A DNA stretch of 27,018 nt from Pseudomonadota bacterium. Its GTDB lineage: Bacteria > Pseudomonadota > Gammaproteobacteria > Steroidobacterales > GCA-2729495. Positions 14,806-23,000 of this stretch are shown piece after piece (position 1 is the first letter of the stretch; each line of letters starts with the position of its first letter). The position numbers were made by a program, and so were the translations under genes. The notes below the pieces were generated by a model. It did not search any database. It saw only the letters and a program-made list of their open reading frames with translations, and was not told where the DNA came from. The DNA lies in NCBI GenBank assembly GCA_030836925.1, contig JAUPLK010000001.1, positions 1 to 27,018 on the forward strand. The letters are read 5' to 3'.

Positions 14806-16277
14806 AACGCGAAGAGCTGATTTTCGAACAGTCGCGGCCCGGCCGGCGCGCGAGTACCCATGCCCCGGCGACACTCGCGGCAATCGATGATCTGCCGGCC
14901 GCGGTGCTGCGCGAGACGCCGCCGCCGCTGCCGGAGGTGTCGGAGTTGCAGGTCGTGCGGCATTTCACCCGCCTTTCGCAGCTCAACTTCTCCATCGACA
15001 CGCACTTTTATCCGCTCGGTTCCTGCACGATGAAGTACAACCCGCGGGTATCGAACACGCTGGCGATGCTGCCGGGCTTTCTCGCGCGGCATCCGCTCGA
15101 GCCGGACAACCATGCCCAGGGCGTGCTTGAATCGCTGTACGAATTGCAGGAGATGCTGAAGGCGGCGACCGGCATGAGCGGCGTGTCGCTGACGCCGATG
15201 GCCGGTGCGCAGGGCGAGTTTGCCGGTATCGCTATGATCCGTGCATGGCACCTGTCGCGCGGCGATACGCAGCGCACGCAGGTTATCGTGCCGGATGCCG
15301 CGCACGGCACCAATCCCGCCACCGCGACCATGTGCGGCTGCGAGGCCATCGAGATTCCGACCGGGCCGGATGGCGACGTGGACCTCGATGCCCTGCGTCA
15401 GGTGGTGGGCCCGAAGACCGCGGCGATCATGCTGACCAACCCGTCCACGCTGGGCGTGTTCGAGCGTCGCATCAGCGAGATTGCAGAAATCGTCCATGCG
15501 GCAGGCGGGCTGCTCTATTACGACGGCGCAAACCTCAATGCAATTCTCGGCCGGACGCTGCCGGCGGGGATGGGTTTTGACGTTGTGCACATCAATCTGC
15601 ACAAGACCTTCTCCACGCCACACGGCGGCGGCGGACCGGGCGCCGGCATCGTGGCGGTCAATGCGCGCCTGGAGCCCTTCCTGCCGATACCGATCGTCGG
15701 CAAACGCGAGGGCGGCCATGTGTGGCTGACCGAAGCCGACCGCCCGCAGACCATCGGCCGGCTGTCGGGTTTCATGGGCAATACCGGCATCCTGCTGCGC
15801 GCCTATGTCTACATGCGCCTGCTGGGCGCGGAGGGCATGCGCCGCGTGTCGGGCTATGCCACGCTGAATGCCAACTACCTGTGTGTGCGACTGGCGGCTG
15901 CCGGCTTCACCATCGCCTATCCGCGACGGCGCGCGAGCCACGAGTTCATCATCTCCCTCAAGGACATTGCCCGCGACACCGGCGCCACGGCGATGGACTT
16001 TGCCAAGGCCTTGCTCGATCGCGGCTTTCACGCGCCGACCACCTACTTCCCGTTGCTGGTGCCGGAGTGCCTGCTGATCGAACCGACCGAAACGGAAACG
16101 CGGCAGGAGCTGGATGCCTTCGTGCAGGCGCTCAGCGAGATCCGCGACCTGGCGATCCGCGACGTCGGCGAGCTGAAGCGCGCACCGCAGACCACGCCGG
16201 TGCGGCGGCTCGACGATGTGCGCGCGGCCCGGCAGCTGGACCTGACCTGGCAGGGCAAGCCCAGAACCGTCAACTGA
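14802..16277 (+). CDS. gcvPB: Glycine dehydrogenase (decarboxylating) subunit 2
   Basis: PLP-bearing half of the split P protein, which decarboxylates glycine and passes the aminomethyl group to lipoyl-GcvH. The 491 residues match the usual GcvPB length. The PLP lysine is Lys268 in VHINLHKTFSTPHGGGGPG. Other conserved parts are HFYPLGSCTMKYNPR near residue 70, SLTPMAGAQGEFAG, PDAAHGTNPATATMCG and LLYYDGANLNAILG. The ATG overlaps the gcvPA stop, so the two subunits are translationally coupled and made in equal amounts. A PfkB-family kinase gene follows after 36 bases. Confidence 0.97.
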   Translation: MKREELIFEQSRPGRRASTHAPATLAAIDDLPAAVLRETPPPLPEVSELQVVRHFTRLSQLNFSIDTHFYPLGSCTMKYNPRVSNTLAMLPGFLARHPLEPDNHAQGVLESLYELQEMLKAATGMSGVSLTPMAGAQGEFAGIAMIRAWHLSRGDTQRTQVIVPDAAHGTNPATATMCGCEAIEIPTGPDGDVDLDALRQVVGPKTAAIMLTNPSTLGVFERRISEIAEIVHAAGGLLYYDGANLNAILGRTLPAGMGFDVVHINLHKTFSTPHGGGGPGAGIVAVNARLEPFLPIPIVGKREGGHVWLTEADRPQTIGRLSGFMGNTGILLRAYVYMRLLGAEGMRRVSGYATLNANYLCVRLAAAGFTIAYPRRRASHEFIISLKDIARDTGATAMDFAKALLDRGFHAPTTYFPLLVPECLLIEPTETETRQELDAFVQALSEIRDLAIRDVGELKRAPQTTPVRRLDDVRAARQLDLTWQGKPRTVN

Positions 16278-16313
16278 TACCCGCGCTACGCGCCCATCCA
16301 GGAGAGTGAAGAT

Positions 16314-17252
16314 TTGTCAGCCCTGATCTGCGGTTCCATTGCCTACGACAACATCATGGTGTTTCAGGGACGCTTCAAGGAACACATCCTTCCCGACCAG
16401 ATTCACATCCTCAACGTTGCCTTTCTCGTGCCGGAGCTGCGCCGCGAGTTTGGCGGCTGCGCGGGCAACATCGCCTACAACCTGAAGCTGCTCGGCGACG
16501 AACCGCTGATCATGGCCACGGTGGGCGGTGATTTCGGCAGTTACCGTGCCTGGCTCGAACGCCACGGCATCGACCAGCGTCATATCCGCGAGCTGCCGGA
16601 TACCCTGTGCGCGCAGGCCTACATCACCACCGATCTGGATGACAACCAGATCACGGCCTTTCATCCCGGCGCGATGAACCATGCCCATCTCAACCAGGTG
16701 CCCGCTGCTGCGGGGCTGAAGCTCGGCATGATTTCGCCCGATGGACGTGACGGCATGCTGGAGCATGCCGAACAGTTTCATGCGGCCGGCGTGCCCTTCA
16801 TTTTCGATCCCGGGCAGGGCTTGCCCATGTTTGGCGGCGAAGAACTGCGGCGCTTCATCGAGCTGGCGAGCTGGGTCGCGGTCAACGATTACGAATCCAG
16901 GTTGCTCAGCGAACGCACGGGCTGGAACGAGGCAGAGCTGGCCCGCCATGTCGATGCCTTCATCGTCACGCGTGGCGCACAGGGCTCGACGATCTGGGCC
17001 AACGGCGAGTGCATCACGATTCCGGCGGTCAAGCCGGCGGCAGTGCTGGATCCCACCGGTTGCGGCGACGCCTACCGGGCCGGCCTGCTGTTCGGTCTGT
17101 CGCGCGGGCTGGGCTGGGAAGAAACCGGACGCATCGCCGCCCTGCTCGGTGCCATCAAGATCGCCCATCGTGGCACGCAAAACCACCAGTTCAGCCCCGT
17201 ATCACTGGCGCAGGAGTTTCGTGCGGCATTCGGGCATGCGCCCGGCTTCTGA
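16314..17252 (+). CDS. PfkB/ribokinase-family kinase
   Basis: A 312-residue cytoplasmic sugar or nucleoside kinase. The ribokinase fold shows at the N-terminal ICGSIAYDNIM, the substrate-site FGGCAGNIAYNLKLLGDEPL with the paired glycines, and the C-terminal signature DPTGCGDAYRAGLLFGL, where Asp252 is the catalytic base and the preceding glycines form the anion hole. Such proteins are often annotated adenosine kinase; the N-terminal FKEHILPDQIHILNVAF supports that subgroup but does not prove the substrate. The start is a TTG at 16314 with GGAG nine bases upstream. It overlaps the next gene by 17 bases. Its link to glycine cleavage is only positional. Confidence 0.88.
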   Translation: MSALICGSIAYDNIMVFQGRFKEHILPDQIHILNVAFLVPELRREFGGCAGNIAYNLKLLGDEPLIMATVGGDFGSYRAWLERHGIDQRHIRELPDTLCAQAYITTDLDDNQITAFHPGAMNHAHLNQVPAAAGLKLGMISPDGRDGMLEHAEQFHAAGVPFIFDPGQGLPMFGGEELRRFIELASWVAVNDYESRLLSERTGWNEAELARHVDAFIVTRGAQGSTIWANGECITIPAVKPAAVLDPTGCGDAYRAGLLFGLSRGLGWEETGRIAALLGAIKIAHRGTQNHQFSPVSLAQEFRAAFGHAPGF

Positions 17253-20046
17253 GATTTCTGCGCTGTTCCTGTGCCTGGCGGTGGTGCCGGCACTGTGGGC
17301 GGCAGATGTGTCCGCGCCCGGTGCCTGGCGCAACACCATTGAACGGATCTCGCCGGCGGTGGTGTCCATCCAGGTTGACGGTACCCGTGCCTTCGATACC
17401 GAATGGAATGAATCGAGTCAGGCGACCGGCTTCGTGGTCGACGCCGAGCGGGGCCTGATCCTCACCAATCGCCACGTCGTCACCTCCGGGCCGGTGCGCG
17501 CGGTCGCCATACTCACCAATCAGGAAGAACTCGAGCTGACGCCGGTTTACCGCGATCCGGTGCATGATTTCGGCTTTTATCGCTACGAGCCGCGGAGTCT
17601 CAAGTACATGAAGCCGCAGGCGCTGCGGCTCAACCCGGCCGGTGCACAGATCGGCCGCGAGATCCGCGTGGTTGGCAACGATGGCGGCGAGCAGTTGTCG
17701 ATCCTGTCCGGAACCATCGCCCGGCTGCGCCGCGAAGCGCCCGACTACGGCCGCGGCAAGTACAACGACTTCAACACTTTCTACCTGCAGGCGGCGTCCA
17801 GTACCTCGGGCGGCTCGTCGGGTTCGCCGGTCATCGATATTCGTGGCGATGTGGTGGCGCTGAATGCCGGCGCCAGCAGCGAGACGGCATCGAGTTTCTT
17901 CCTGCCGCTGGATCGCGTGCAGCACGTGCTTGAGTTGCTGCGTGCGGGCCAGCCCGTGGCGCGCGGAACGCTGGGAGCGATCTTCAGCTACACGGCATTT
18001 GATCAGCTGCGTCGCCTCGGGCTGCGTGAGACGAGCGAAGCGGCGGTACGCCAGCGTTTCCCTGACGGTATCGGCATGCTGGTGGTGAGCGAGGTGCTGC
18101 CTGGCGGGCCGGCGGCCGGTGCCCTGCAGGTCGGCGATGTGCTCGTACAGGTCAATGGCGACTACATATCGGAGTTCGTGCCCCTGGCTGCCGTGCTGGA
18201 TGCGCGCGTGGGCCAGCCCGTCGATCTGCTCGTCGAGCGTGGCGGCCAGGTGATCAGCCTGAGTCTCGGCGTGCAGGACCTGCACCGCTTCAATCCCGTC
18301 GAGTATCTGCAGTTCGGCGACGCCGTGGTCAACAACCTCTCCTGGCAGCAGGCGCGTCATTTCAATCGTGCCGCCGAGGGCGTGTATGTGGCCAACCCCG
18401 GCTTCAGCCTGGCCGCCGCGGGCATTCCGCGCGGTGCGCTGATCGTGGGCGCCGGCAACGAGACGATCAACACCATCGACGATCTCGAAAGGGTGCTTGC
18501 GGGTCTCGCCGATCAGCAGCGCGCCGTGCTGCGCTTCATCACTGTCGACGAGCCTGGCTCCAGCCGCCTGCGGGTGATCCGCATGGATCGCCGCTGGTTC
18601 CCGGCGGTGCGCTGTCAGCGTGATGATGTACGCGGCGAGTGGCCGTGCCGCGAGCTGGTGGCCGGACCGCCCGCTCCGCCACCTGAAGGGGGCACAGCCA
18701 GCCTGGTTCCGCAGCGTGATGCAAGGCTGCGTCGGGTTGCCGCCTCGCTGGTGCTGGTCAACTTCGACATGCCTTACGTGGTTTCTGGCGTATCCGAGCA
18801 GCATTACTACGGGACCGGCGTCGTGGTGGATGCAGAGCGAGGTTACGTGGTCGTCGATCGCAACACGATTCCCGAGGCCATGGGCGATGTGCGGCTCACT
18901 TTCGGCGGCACGCTCGAGATACCAGCCCGCGTGGTCGTCGTGCATCCACTGCACAACCTGGTGCTGGTGGCCTATGACCCGACACTCATCGGCGACACGC
19001 CGGTCGAATCAGCGCGCCTTGGCACGGCCTTGCCGGATCCCGGTGACGAGTTGTGGGTGATCGGTCTGCGCGGTGGCGAAAAACTGGTCTCACAACTGAC
19101 GACCTTCTCCACACTTGAACCGGTCGACTACCCGCTGTCGCGCACGATGCGTTTCCGTGACAGCAACCTGGAAACCCTGGCGCTGGTCAATCCGCCCCGC
19201 GACATCGATGGTGTGGTGACCAACCGCAAGGGTGAGGTGGTCTCGCTGTGGTCGAGTTTCGCCTGGCAGGGCAACGGCCAGTTGCGGCAGGAAAATCGCG
19301 GCATGCCGGCCGAGTATGTGACTGAACTGCTTGAACTCGCCGGCGGTGACCAGCCCCTGCATTCGCTGGAAGTGGAGTGGGCGCAGATGCCGCTGGCTGC
19401 CGCGCGTCGTCTCGGACTGCCGGCGGTGTGGGCAGAGCGCATTGCCGGACATGATCCCGAGCGCCGCCAGATCCTGAGCGTCACGCGCACGGTGGCCGGA
19501 TCGCCTGCCGCAGGACTGTTGCAGCCCGGTGATCTGCTGCTGACCGTCGATGGTCAGCCGGCGACACGTTTCCGCCAGGTCGACCGACTGACGCAGAAGC
19601 CGGCAGTCGTGCTGGAAGTGCTCCGCAACAGCGAAGTGCTGAGTCTGGAGGTGGCGACCGTGGCGCTCGATGGCAGCGGCATCCGTCGTGCGGTGCTGTG
19701 GGCCGGTGCCCTGCTGCAGGCGCCCTATCGCGACATGGCCGCACAGCGTGGCGTCGAACCCACCGGGGTGTATGTCTCCTACTTTGCCTTCGGGTCACCG
19801 GCGTCGCGTTATGGCCTGTTTGCCGGGCGGCGGATCACGGCCGTGGATGGCATGGCTGTCGCCGGCCTGGATGAATTCATCGCAGTGGTCAGTGGCCGGC
19901 GCAACCGCGACTCGGTGCGGCTTACGACCGTTACCTGGAACGGTCAGGTCGAAGTACTGACGCTCAGGCTGGATGACACCTACTGGCCGTCGTACCAGAT
20001 CGTCTGGCACGACGGCCAATGGCATCGCGAAGCCTTGCTACGGTGA
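17236..20046 (+). CDS. Exported tandem HtrA-like serine protease with PDZ domains (Nma111/DEG7-like)
   Basis: About 936 residues made of two HtrA-like halves. Residues 1-23 look like a signal peptide (hydrophobic ISALFLCLAVVPALWA), so the protein is probably periplasmic. The first half (~30-350) is a trypsin-fold protease with an intact triad: His80 (LTNRHVV), Asp111 (DPVHDFGF), Ser195 (SGGSSGSPVI), followed by PDZ-like regions near 275-350 and 352-440. The second half repeats the plan but is dead: Asn543 replaces the histidine (VVDRNTIP), Asn574 the aspartate (HPLHNLVLV), and no GxSG motif remains; two more PDZ-like segments follow to the end. The blocks EIRVVGNDGGEQLSILSG and YRDPVHDFGF closely resemble yeast Nma111. 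The frame opens far upstream inside the kinase gene; the ATG at 17236 gives the signal peptide (GTG at 17221 is possible). Confidence 0.88.
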   Translation: MRPASEISALFLCLAVVPALWAADVSAPGAWRNTIERISPAVVSIQVDGTRAFDTEWNESSQATGFVVDAERGLILTNRHVVTSGPVRAVAILTNQEELELTPVYRDPVHDFGFYRYEPRSLKYMKPQALRLNPAGAQIGREIRVVGNDGGEQLSILSGTIARLRREAPDYGRGKYNDFNTFYLQAASSTSGGSSGSPVIDIRGDVVALNAGASSETASSFFLPLDRVQHVLELLRAGQPVARGTLGAIFSYTAFDQLRRLGLRETSEAAVRQRFPDGIGMLVVSEVLPGGPAAGALQVGDVLVQVNGDYISEFVPLAAVLDARVGQPVDLLVERGGQVISLSLGVQDLHRFNPVEYLQFGDAVVNNLSWQQARHFNRAAEGVYVANPGFSLAAAGIPRGALIVGAGNETINTIDDLERVLAGLADQQRAVLRFITVDEPGSSRLRVIRMDRRWFPAVRCQRDDVRGEWPCRELVAGPPAPPPEGGTASLVPQRDARLRRVAASLVLVNFDMPYVVSGVSEQHYYGTGVVVDAERGYVVVDRNTIPEAMGDVRLTFGGTLEIPARVVVVHPLHNLVLVAYDPTLIGDTPVESARLGTALPDPGDELWVIGLRGGEKLVSQLTTFSTLEPVDYPLSRTMRFRDSNLETLALVNPPRDIDGVVTNRKGEVVSLWSSFAWQGNGQLRQENRGMPAEYVTELLELAGGDQPLHSLEVEWAQMPLAAARRLGLPAVWAERIAGHDPERRQILSVTRTVAGSPAAGLLQPGDLLLTVDGQPATRFRQVDRLTQKPAVVLEVLRNSEVLSLEVATVALDGSGIRRAVLWAGALLQAPYRDMAAQRGVEPTGVYVSYFAFGSPASRYGLFAGRRITAVDGMAVAGLDEFIAVVSGRRNRDSVRLTTVTWNGQVEVLTLRLDDTYWPSYQIVWHDGQWHREALLR

Positions 20047-20814
20047 CGGATCTGCCTTCAGCCCGGCAAACTTTGCCCGCCAGTCCGTGCTCGGTGAGCC
20101 GGGAACGGTGTGGGTTTCGAAGGTGCGGTTGCGGGCCTCCGGGTACTTGAGCGCCTGCACGCATATCGTGGCGACATCGGCACGTGCGATCGTCGTCTGT
20201 CCGGTGACCTTGTCGCCCTGTTCCAGTACAAAGGCGCTCTTGCCCGGTTCGGCGTTTGTCAGTCCGCCCGGCCGGATGATCGTGTAGGGCACACCGCTCG
20301 CGCGCAGTGCATTCTCGCCCTGCAGCTTCCACTTGAGTACATCACCGAACATCCGGTTCAGGGGGTGGTCCTCCTGGGTTACCGCACGCGACGACACGAG
20401 CACGAAGTGCCGTACACCGGCAGCTGATGCGGCGCTCGCCAGGTTCTTGACGCCCATGTAGTCGATCACCTCCGGTCGGCCAGGTCCCTTTGCACCCTTG
20501 GCGCCGATCGTCGAGATGACGGCATCGGCGCCCTGCATGGCCGGTGCCAGCGTGGCGGGGTCGGTGACATCGCCAGTGAGATAAGTGACCTGCTCGCCGA
20601 GCACGGCCCGCGCCTTGGCTGGATCCCGCACCAGTACGCGCACCGTATAGCCTTCGGCCAGCAACTGGGCCACGAGTGGCGTGCCGGTGCGACCGGTGGC
20701 GCCGGCGACCAGCACGGTTTTGGGTGCCGCCGACAGGCCGCCGGTGCCGGTCGAACACGCGCCAAGAGCCAACACGCACGCGCCGATCAAGGCGCTTCTT
20801 CTGGTCAGGGACAT
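20038..20814 (-). CDS. NAD(P)-binding SDR-like lipoprotein (NmrA-type)
   Basis: A 258-residue atypical short-chain dehydrogenase. The Rossmann motif GATGRTG is at 38-44, and later parts (YLTGDVTDPATLAPAMQGAD, VRHFVLVSSRAV, YTIIRPGGLTN) match the NAD(P)-binding NmrA/BVR-B-like group that often lacks the full SDR active site. The N-terminus MSLTRRSALIGACVLALGAC combines a twin-arginine-like pair at 5-6 with a lipobox LGAC (Cys20, Ser next, predicting the outer membrane). A Tat-exported lipoprotein would arrive folded with its cofactor. ATG at 20814 is chosen over 20829 and 20922 because GGAG lies nine bases upstream. Its 3' end overlaps the HtrA-like gene by nine bases, convergent; it is divergent from the aldo/keto reductase gene. 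Confidence 0.82.
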   Translation of the reverse strand: MSLTRRSALIGACVLALGACSTGTGGLSAAPKTVLVAGATGRTGTPLVAQLLAEGYTVRVLVRDPAKARAVLGEQVTYLTGDVTDPATLAPAMQGADAVISTIGAKGAKGPGRPEVIDYMGVKNLASAASAAGVRHFVLVSSRAVTQEDHPLNRMFGDVLKWKLQGENALRASGVPYTIIRPGGLTNAEPGKSAFVLEQGDKVTGQTTIARADVATICVQALKYPEARNRTFETHTVPGSPSTDWRAKFAGLKADPSP

Positions 20815-20899
20815 GGGCAGGTTCTCCATTGAATGTGCCCCGAGCATACCCAAGCGCGACAGGCTGCGCGAGTCCCGCACGCGCGGGTATGATCGGCGG

Positions 20900-21883
20900 A
20901 TGAAACAGCGAAAACTCGGCAATACCGGTCAGGCGGTGTCTGCGCTAGGTCTCGGCTGCATGGGCATGGTGGGCTGGTATGGCCAGCGCGATGATGCCGA
21001 GGCACGGGCCACGCTGCATCGGGCGCTCGATCTCGGCATCAACCATCTCGATACGGCTGCCGTCTATCAGGACGGCGCCAATGAGCGCTTTGTCGGCGAG
21101 GCGATCCGCGGACGCCGCGATGAAGTGTTCATCGCCACCAAGTGCGGCCTGGCACGCAGCCCCGCGGGGCGGATCACGGCCGACAACCGGGCGGACACGA
21201 TTCGCCGTTCCTGCGACGAGAGCCTGCAACGGCTGGGCGTCGAGCAGATCGACCTTTTTTATCTGCACCGCATCGATCCGCAGGTGCCGATCGAGGACTC
21301 GATGGGCGTGATGGCCGGGCTGGTGCAGGCGGGGAAGATCCGCTACACCGGCATTTCGGAGGCCGGTCCGGAGACCCTGCGCCGTGCCCACCGGACGCAT
21401 CCGCTGGCGGCCCTGCAAAGCGAGTTGTCGCCCTGGACCAGAAATGCCTGCCGTGCGACCCTCGATGTCTGCAGGGAACTCGGCATTGCATTTGTTGCCT
21501 ACAGTCCGCTCGGGCGCGGTTTCCTGACCGGTGCCATCAGCAGCGGCGGGGATTTTCCCGAAGGCGATACGCGACGCATGTTCCCGCGCTTTCAGCCGGA
21601 AAATCTGCAGCACAATCTGGCAGCGGTCGAACGTTTGCGCGAACTGGCACATGGCATCGGTTGCACGCCTGCGCAGTTGTCACTCGCCTGGGTGCTGGGC
21701 CAGTGGCAGGGCGTGTTGCCGATTCCCGGCACCAAGAAGCGCCGCTACCTGGAAGAGAATGCAGCGGCTGCCGAGTTGCAGCTTGCGGCCGATCAGTTGG
21801 CGGCAATCGAGCGTGCGATACCGGAGGAACTGGTGCATGGCGAGCGTTATCCCGCAGGCATGCTGGAGACACTCAATGTCTGA
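20900..21883 (+). CDS. Aldo/keto reductase
   Basis: A 327-residue NADPH-dependent oxidoreductase with the TIM-barrel fold, acting on aldehydes, ketones or quinones. The catalytic tetrad is complete: Asp51 and Tyr56 (NHLDTAAVYQDG), Lys81 (FIATKCG) and His123 (LFYLHRIDPQVP). The C-terminal LPIPGTKKRRYLEENAAA is the cofactor-phosphate segment of the family. The sequence resembles the AKR group represented by plant and bacterial perakine/YajO-like reductases. The frame is open from 20681, overlapping the divergent lipoprotein gene, so the ATG at 20900 (MKQRKLGNTG, the family start) is chosen; its Shine-Dalgarno is weak. It overlaps the next gene by eight bases. Substrate unknown. Confidence 0.93.
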   Translation: MKQRKLGNTGQAVSALGLGCMGMVGWYGQRDDAEARATLHRALDLGINHLDTAAVYQDGANERFVGEAIRGRRDEVFIATKCGLARSPAGRITADNRADTIRRSCDESLQRLGVEQIDLFYLHRIDPQVPIEDSMGVMAGLVQAGKIRYTGISEAGPETLRRAHRTHPLAALQSELSPWTRNACRATLDVCRELGIAFVAYSPLGRGFLTGAISSGGDFPEGDTRRMFPRFQPENLQHNLAAVERLRELAHGIGCTPAQLSLAWVLGQWQGVLPIPGTKKRRYLEENAAAAELQLAADQLAAIERAIPEELVHGERYPAGMLETLNV

Positions 21884-22415
21884 GCCCGTGCTGGCTGGCC
21901 GGCGTCGCTGGTTCACGCTGCTACTCCTCCTGCCGCTGCTGTCGGGCGGCTGCGCGCTGTTCAAGGGCAAGCTTGAGGCGCCGAAGGTCACGCTGAGTGG
22001 CATTACGCCGGAAAAACTCGAGCGCGGCAGCCAGGTGTTGCGTTGCCGGTTGCTGCTTGAGAACCCCAACAACGAGGACCTGCGGGTGGTCGGCGGCAAG
22101 GTCAGGCTCGAGATCGATGGTGTCTCGGCCGGCAAGGGTGAAACGATCGAGGGTTTTGTGCTGCCTGCACTTGATTCAAAGGAAGTCGAGCTGCGTGTGA
22201 CGCTGGATCTGCTGTCGTCACTGACCGGCGCACTGCGTTCGCTGGGTTCCGGCAAGCCGGCGCTTGAGTACACCCTGAAGGGTTATGTGGACCTGGATGT
22301 GAAGGCGCTGGGGCGATTGCCTTTCAGCAGCAGTGGCAAGATCAAGTTCGATGACCTGCTGCGGCACGCGCCGGGTTTGTTGCGTTCCATACCGGATCCG
22401 GAGAAAACGTCATGA
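21876..22415 (+). CDS. LEA14-like lipoprotein (WHy domain)
   Basis: A 179-residue lipoprotein. The N-terminus has basic residues RRRW, a leucine-rich core and lipobox LSGGC with Cys26. The mature part is one LEA14/WHy-type beta-sandwich: LRCRLLLENPNNEDLRVVGG, then VRLEIDGVSAGKGETIEGF and LEYTLKGYVDLDVKALGRLP. In plants this domain is linked to desiccation tolerance; bacterial versions are exported and of uncertain role, perhaps stress protection or envelope maintenance. The frame opens far upstream inside the aldo/keto reductase gene, so the ATG at 21876, eight bases before that gene's stop, is preferred. It overlaps the next gene by four bases. Confidence 0.88.
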   Translation: MSEPVLAGRRRWFTLLLLLPLLSGGCALFKGKLEAPKVTLSGITPEKLERGSQVLRCRLLLENPNNEDLRVVGGKVRLEIDGVSAGKGETIEGFVLPALDSKEVELRVTLDLLSSLTGALRSLGSGKPALEYTLKGYVDLDVKALGRLPFSSSGKIKFDDLLRHAPGLLRSIPDPEKTS

Positions 22416-22972
22416 CCACACTCAGTGAGCGAATCGCCGGCGAGCGTCGGCGCCTCAAGTCCGTGCGACAGCTGCTCACCGCCGCGGTAGAGCGCAAGTC
22501 CGGTGGTGATCAGTCCTTCGTGCCGTTCTACGTCGCCCTTGGTGACTATATCGAGGCATCCATGCATCGTCTGCACGCCCAGGATGTGAAGATGGGCGAC
22601 ATGATCCGGCGCAAGCTCGTGACGCTGGATGACAATGCCAGGCAGGCGCTCGATGAACTGCATGAACGGCTTGCCGGCAACCAGGCCCACCTGACGGTTT
22701 TTTCTGCCGCAAAAAGTGCACTGCAGAGCGAGGGCGCCGATGCCTTGCCGCGCTTCGAGCAGGCCAGCGCCGCCTACACCGCCTACATCGTCGCCAACAT
22801 GGGTCATCACGGGCTCACCACCGAGCTGGCAGCAAAACTGTTCAGCGAGGCGGACTGGACGTACATGGCCGGTATTTCCGAGGTGGATACTGCAGTGGAG
22901 CAGCAACTGTATGCCCGGGTGTTCGCGTTGCTGCCGGCCGCACTGGCGGATCTGCGGTCCACGGCAGTCTGA
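22412..22972 (+). CDS. Unrecognised helical protein, 186 residues
   Basis: I do not recognise this protein. It is predicted soluble and largely helical, with no signal peptide and no transmembrane stretch. The N-terminus is basic (ERIAGERRRLKSVRQLL). Histidine clusters (HRLHAQD at 52-58, NMGHHGLTTE near 130) and carboxylates spread over several helices recall metal-binding four-helix bundles such as hemerythrin-like or ferritin-like proteins, but the canonical spacing of hemerythrin is not seen, so this is only a hint. It starts with ATGA overlapping the LEA14-like gene and precedes the beta-repeat membrane protein by 28 bases, so it belongs to that operon. Confidence 0.75.
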   Translation: MTTLSERIAGERRRLKSVRQLLTAAVERKSGGDQSFVPFYVALGDYIEASMHRLHAQDVKMGDMIRRKLVTLDDNARQALDELHERLAGNQAHLTVFSAAKSALQSEGADALPRFEQASAAYTAYIVANMGHHGLTTELAAKLFSEADWTYMAGISEVDTAVEQQLYARVFALLPAALADLRSTAV

Positions 22973-23000
22973 AGCGATCGACGCAGTGAGGGGAGCCGGC

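Noticed and set aside
14757..16031. A 424-codon minus-strand frame across gcvPB
   Set aside because: Shadow of gcvPB; no domain, no ribosome site and antisense to a conserved PLP enzyme.
17191..18954. A 587-codon minus-strand frame across the HtrA-like gene
   Set aside because: Antisense to a protein with a full catalytic triad and signal peptide; composition is typical of a shadow frame.
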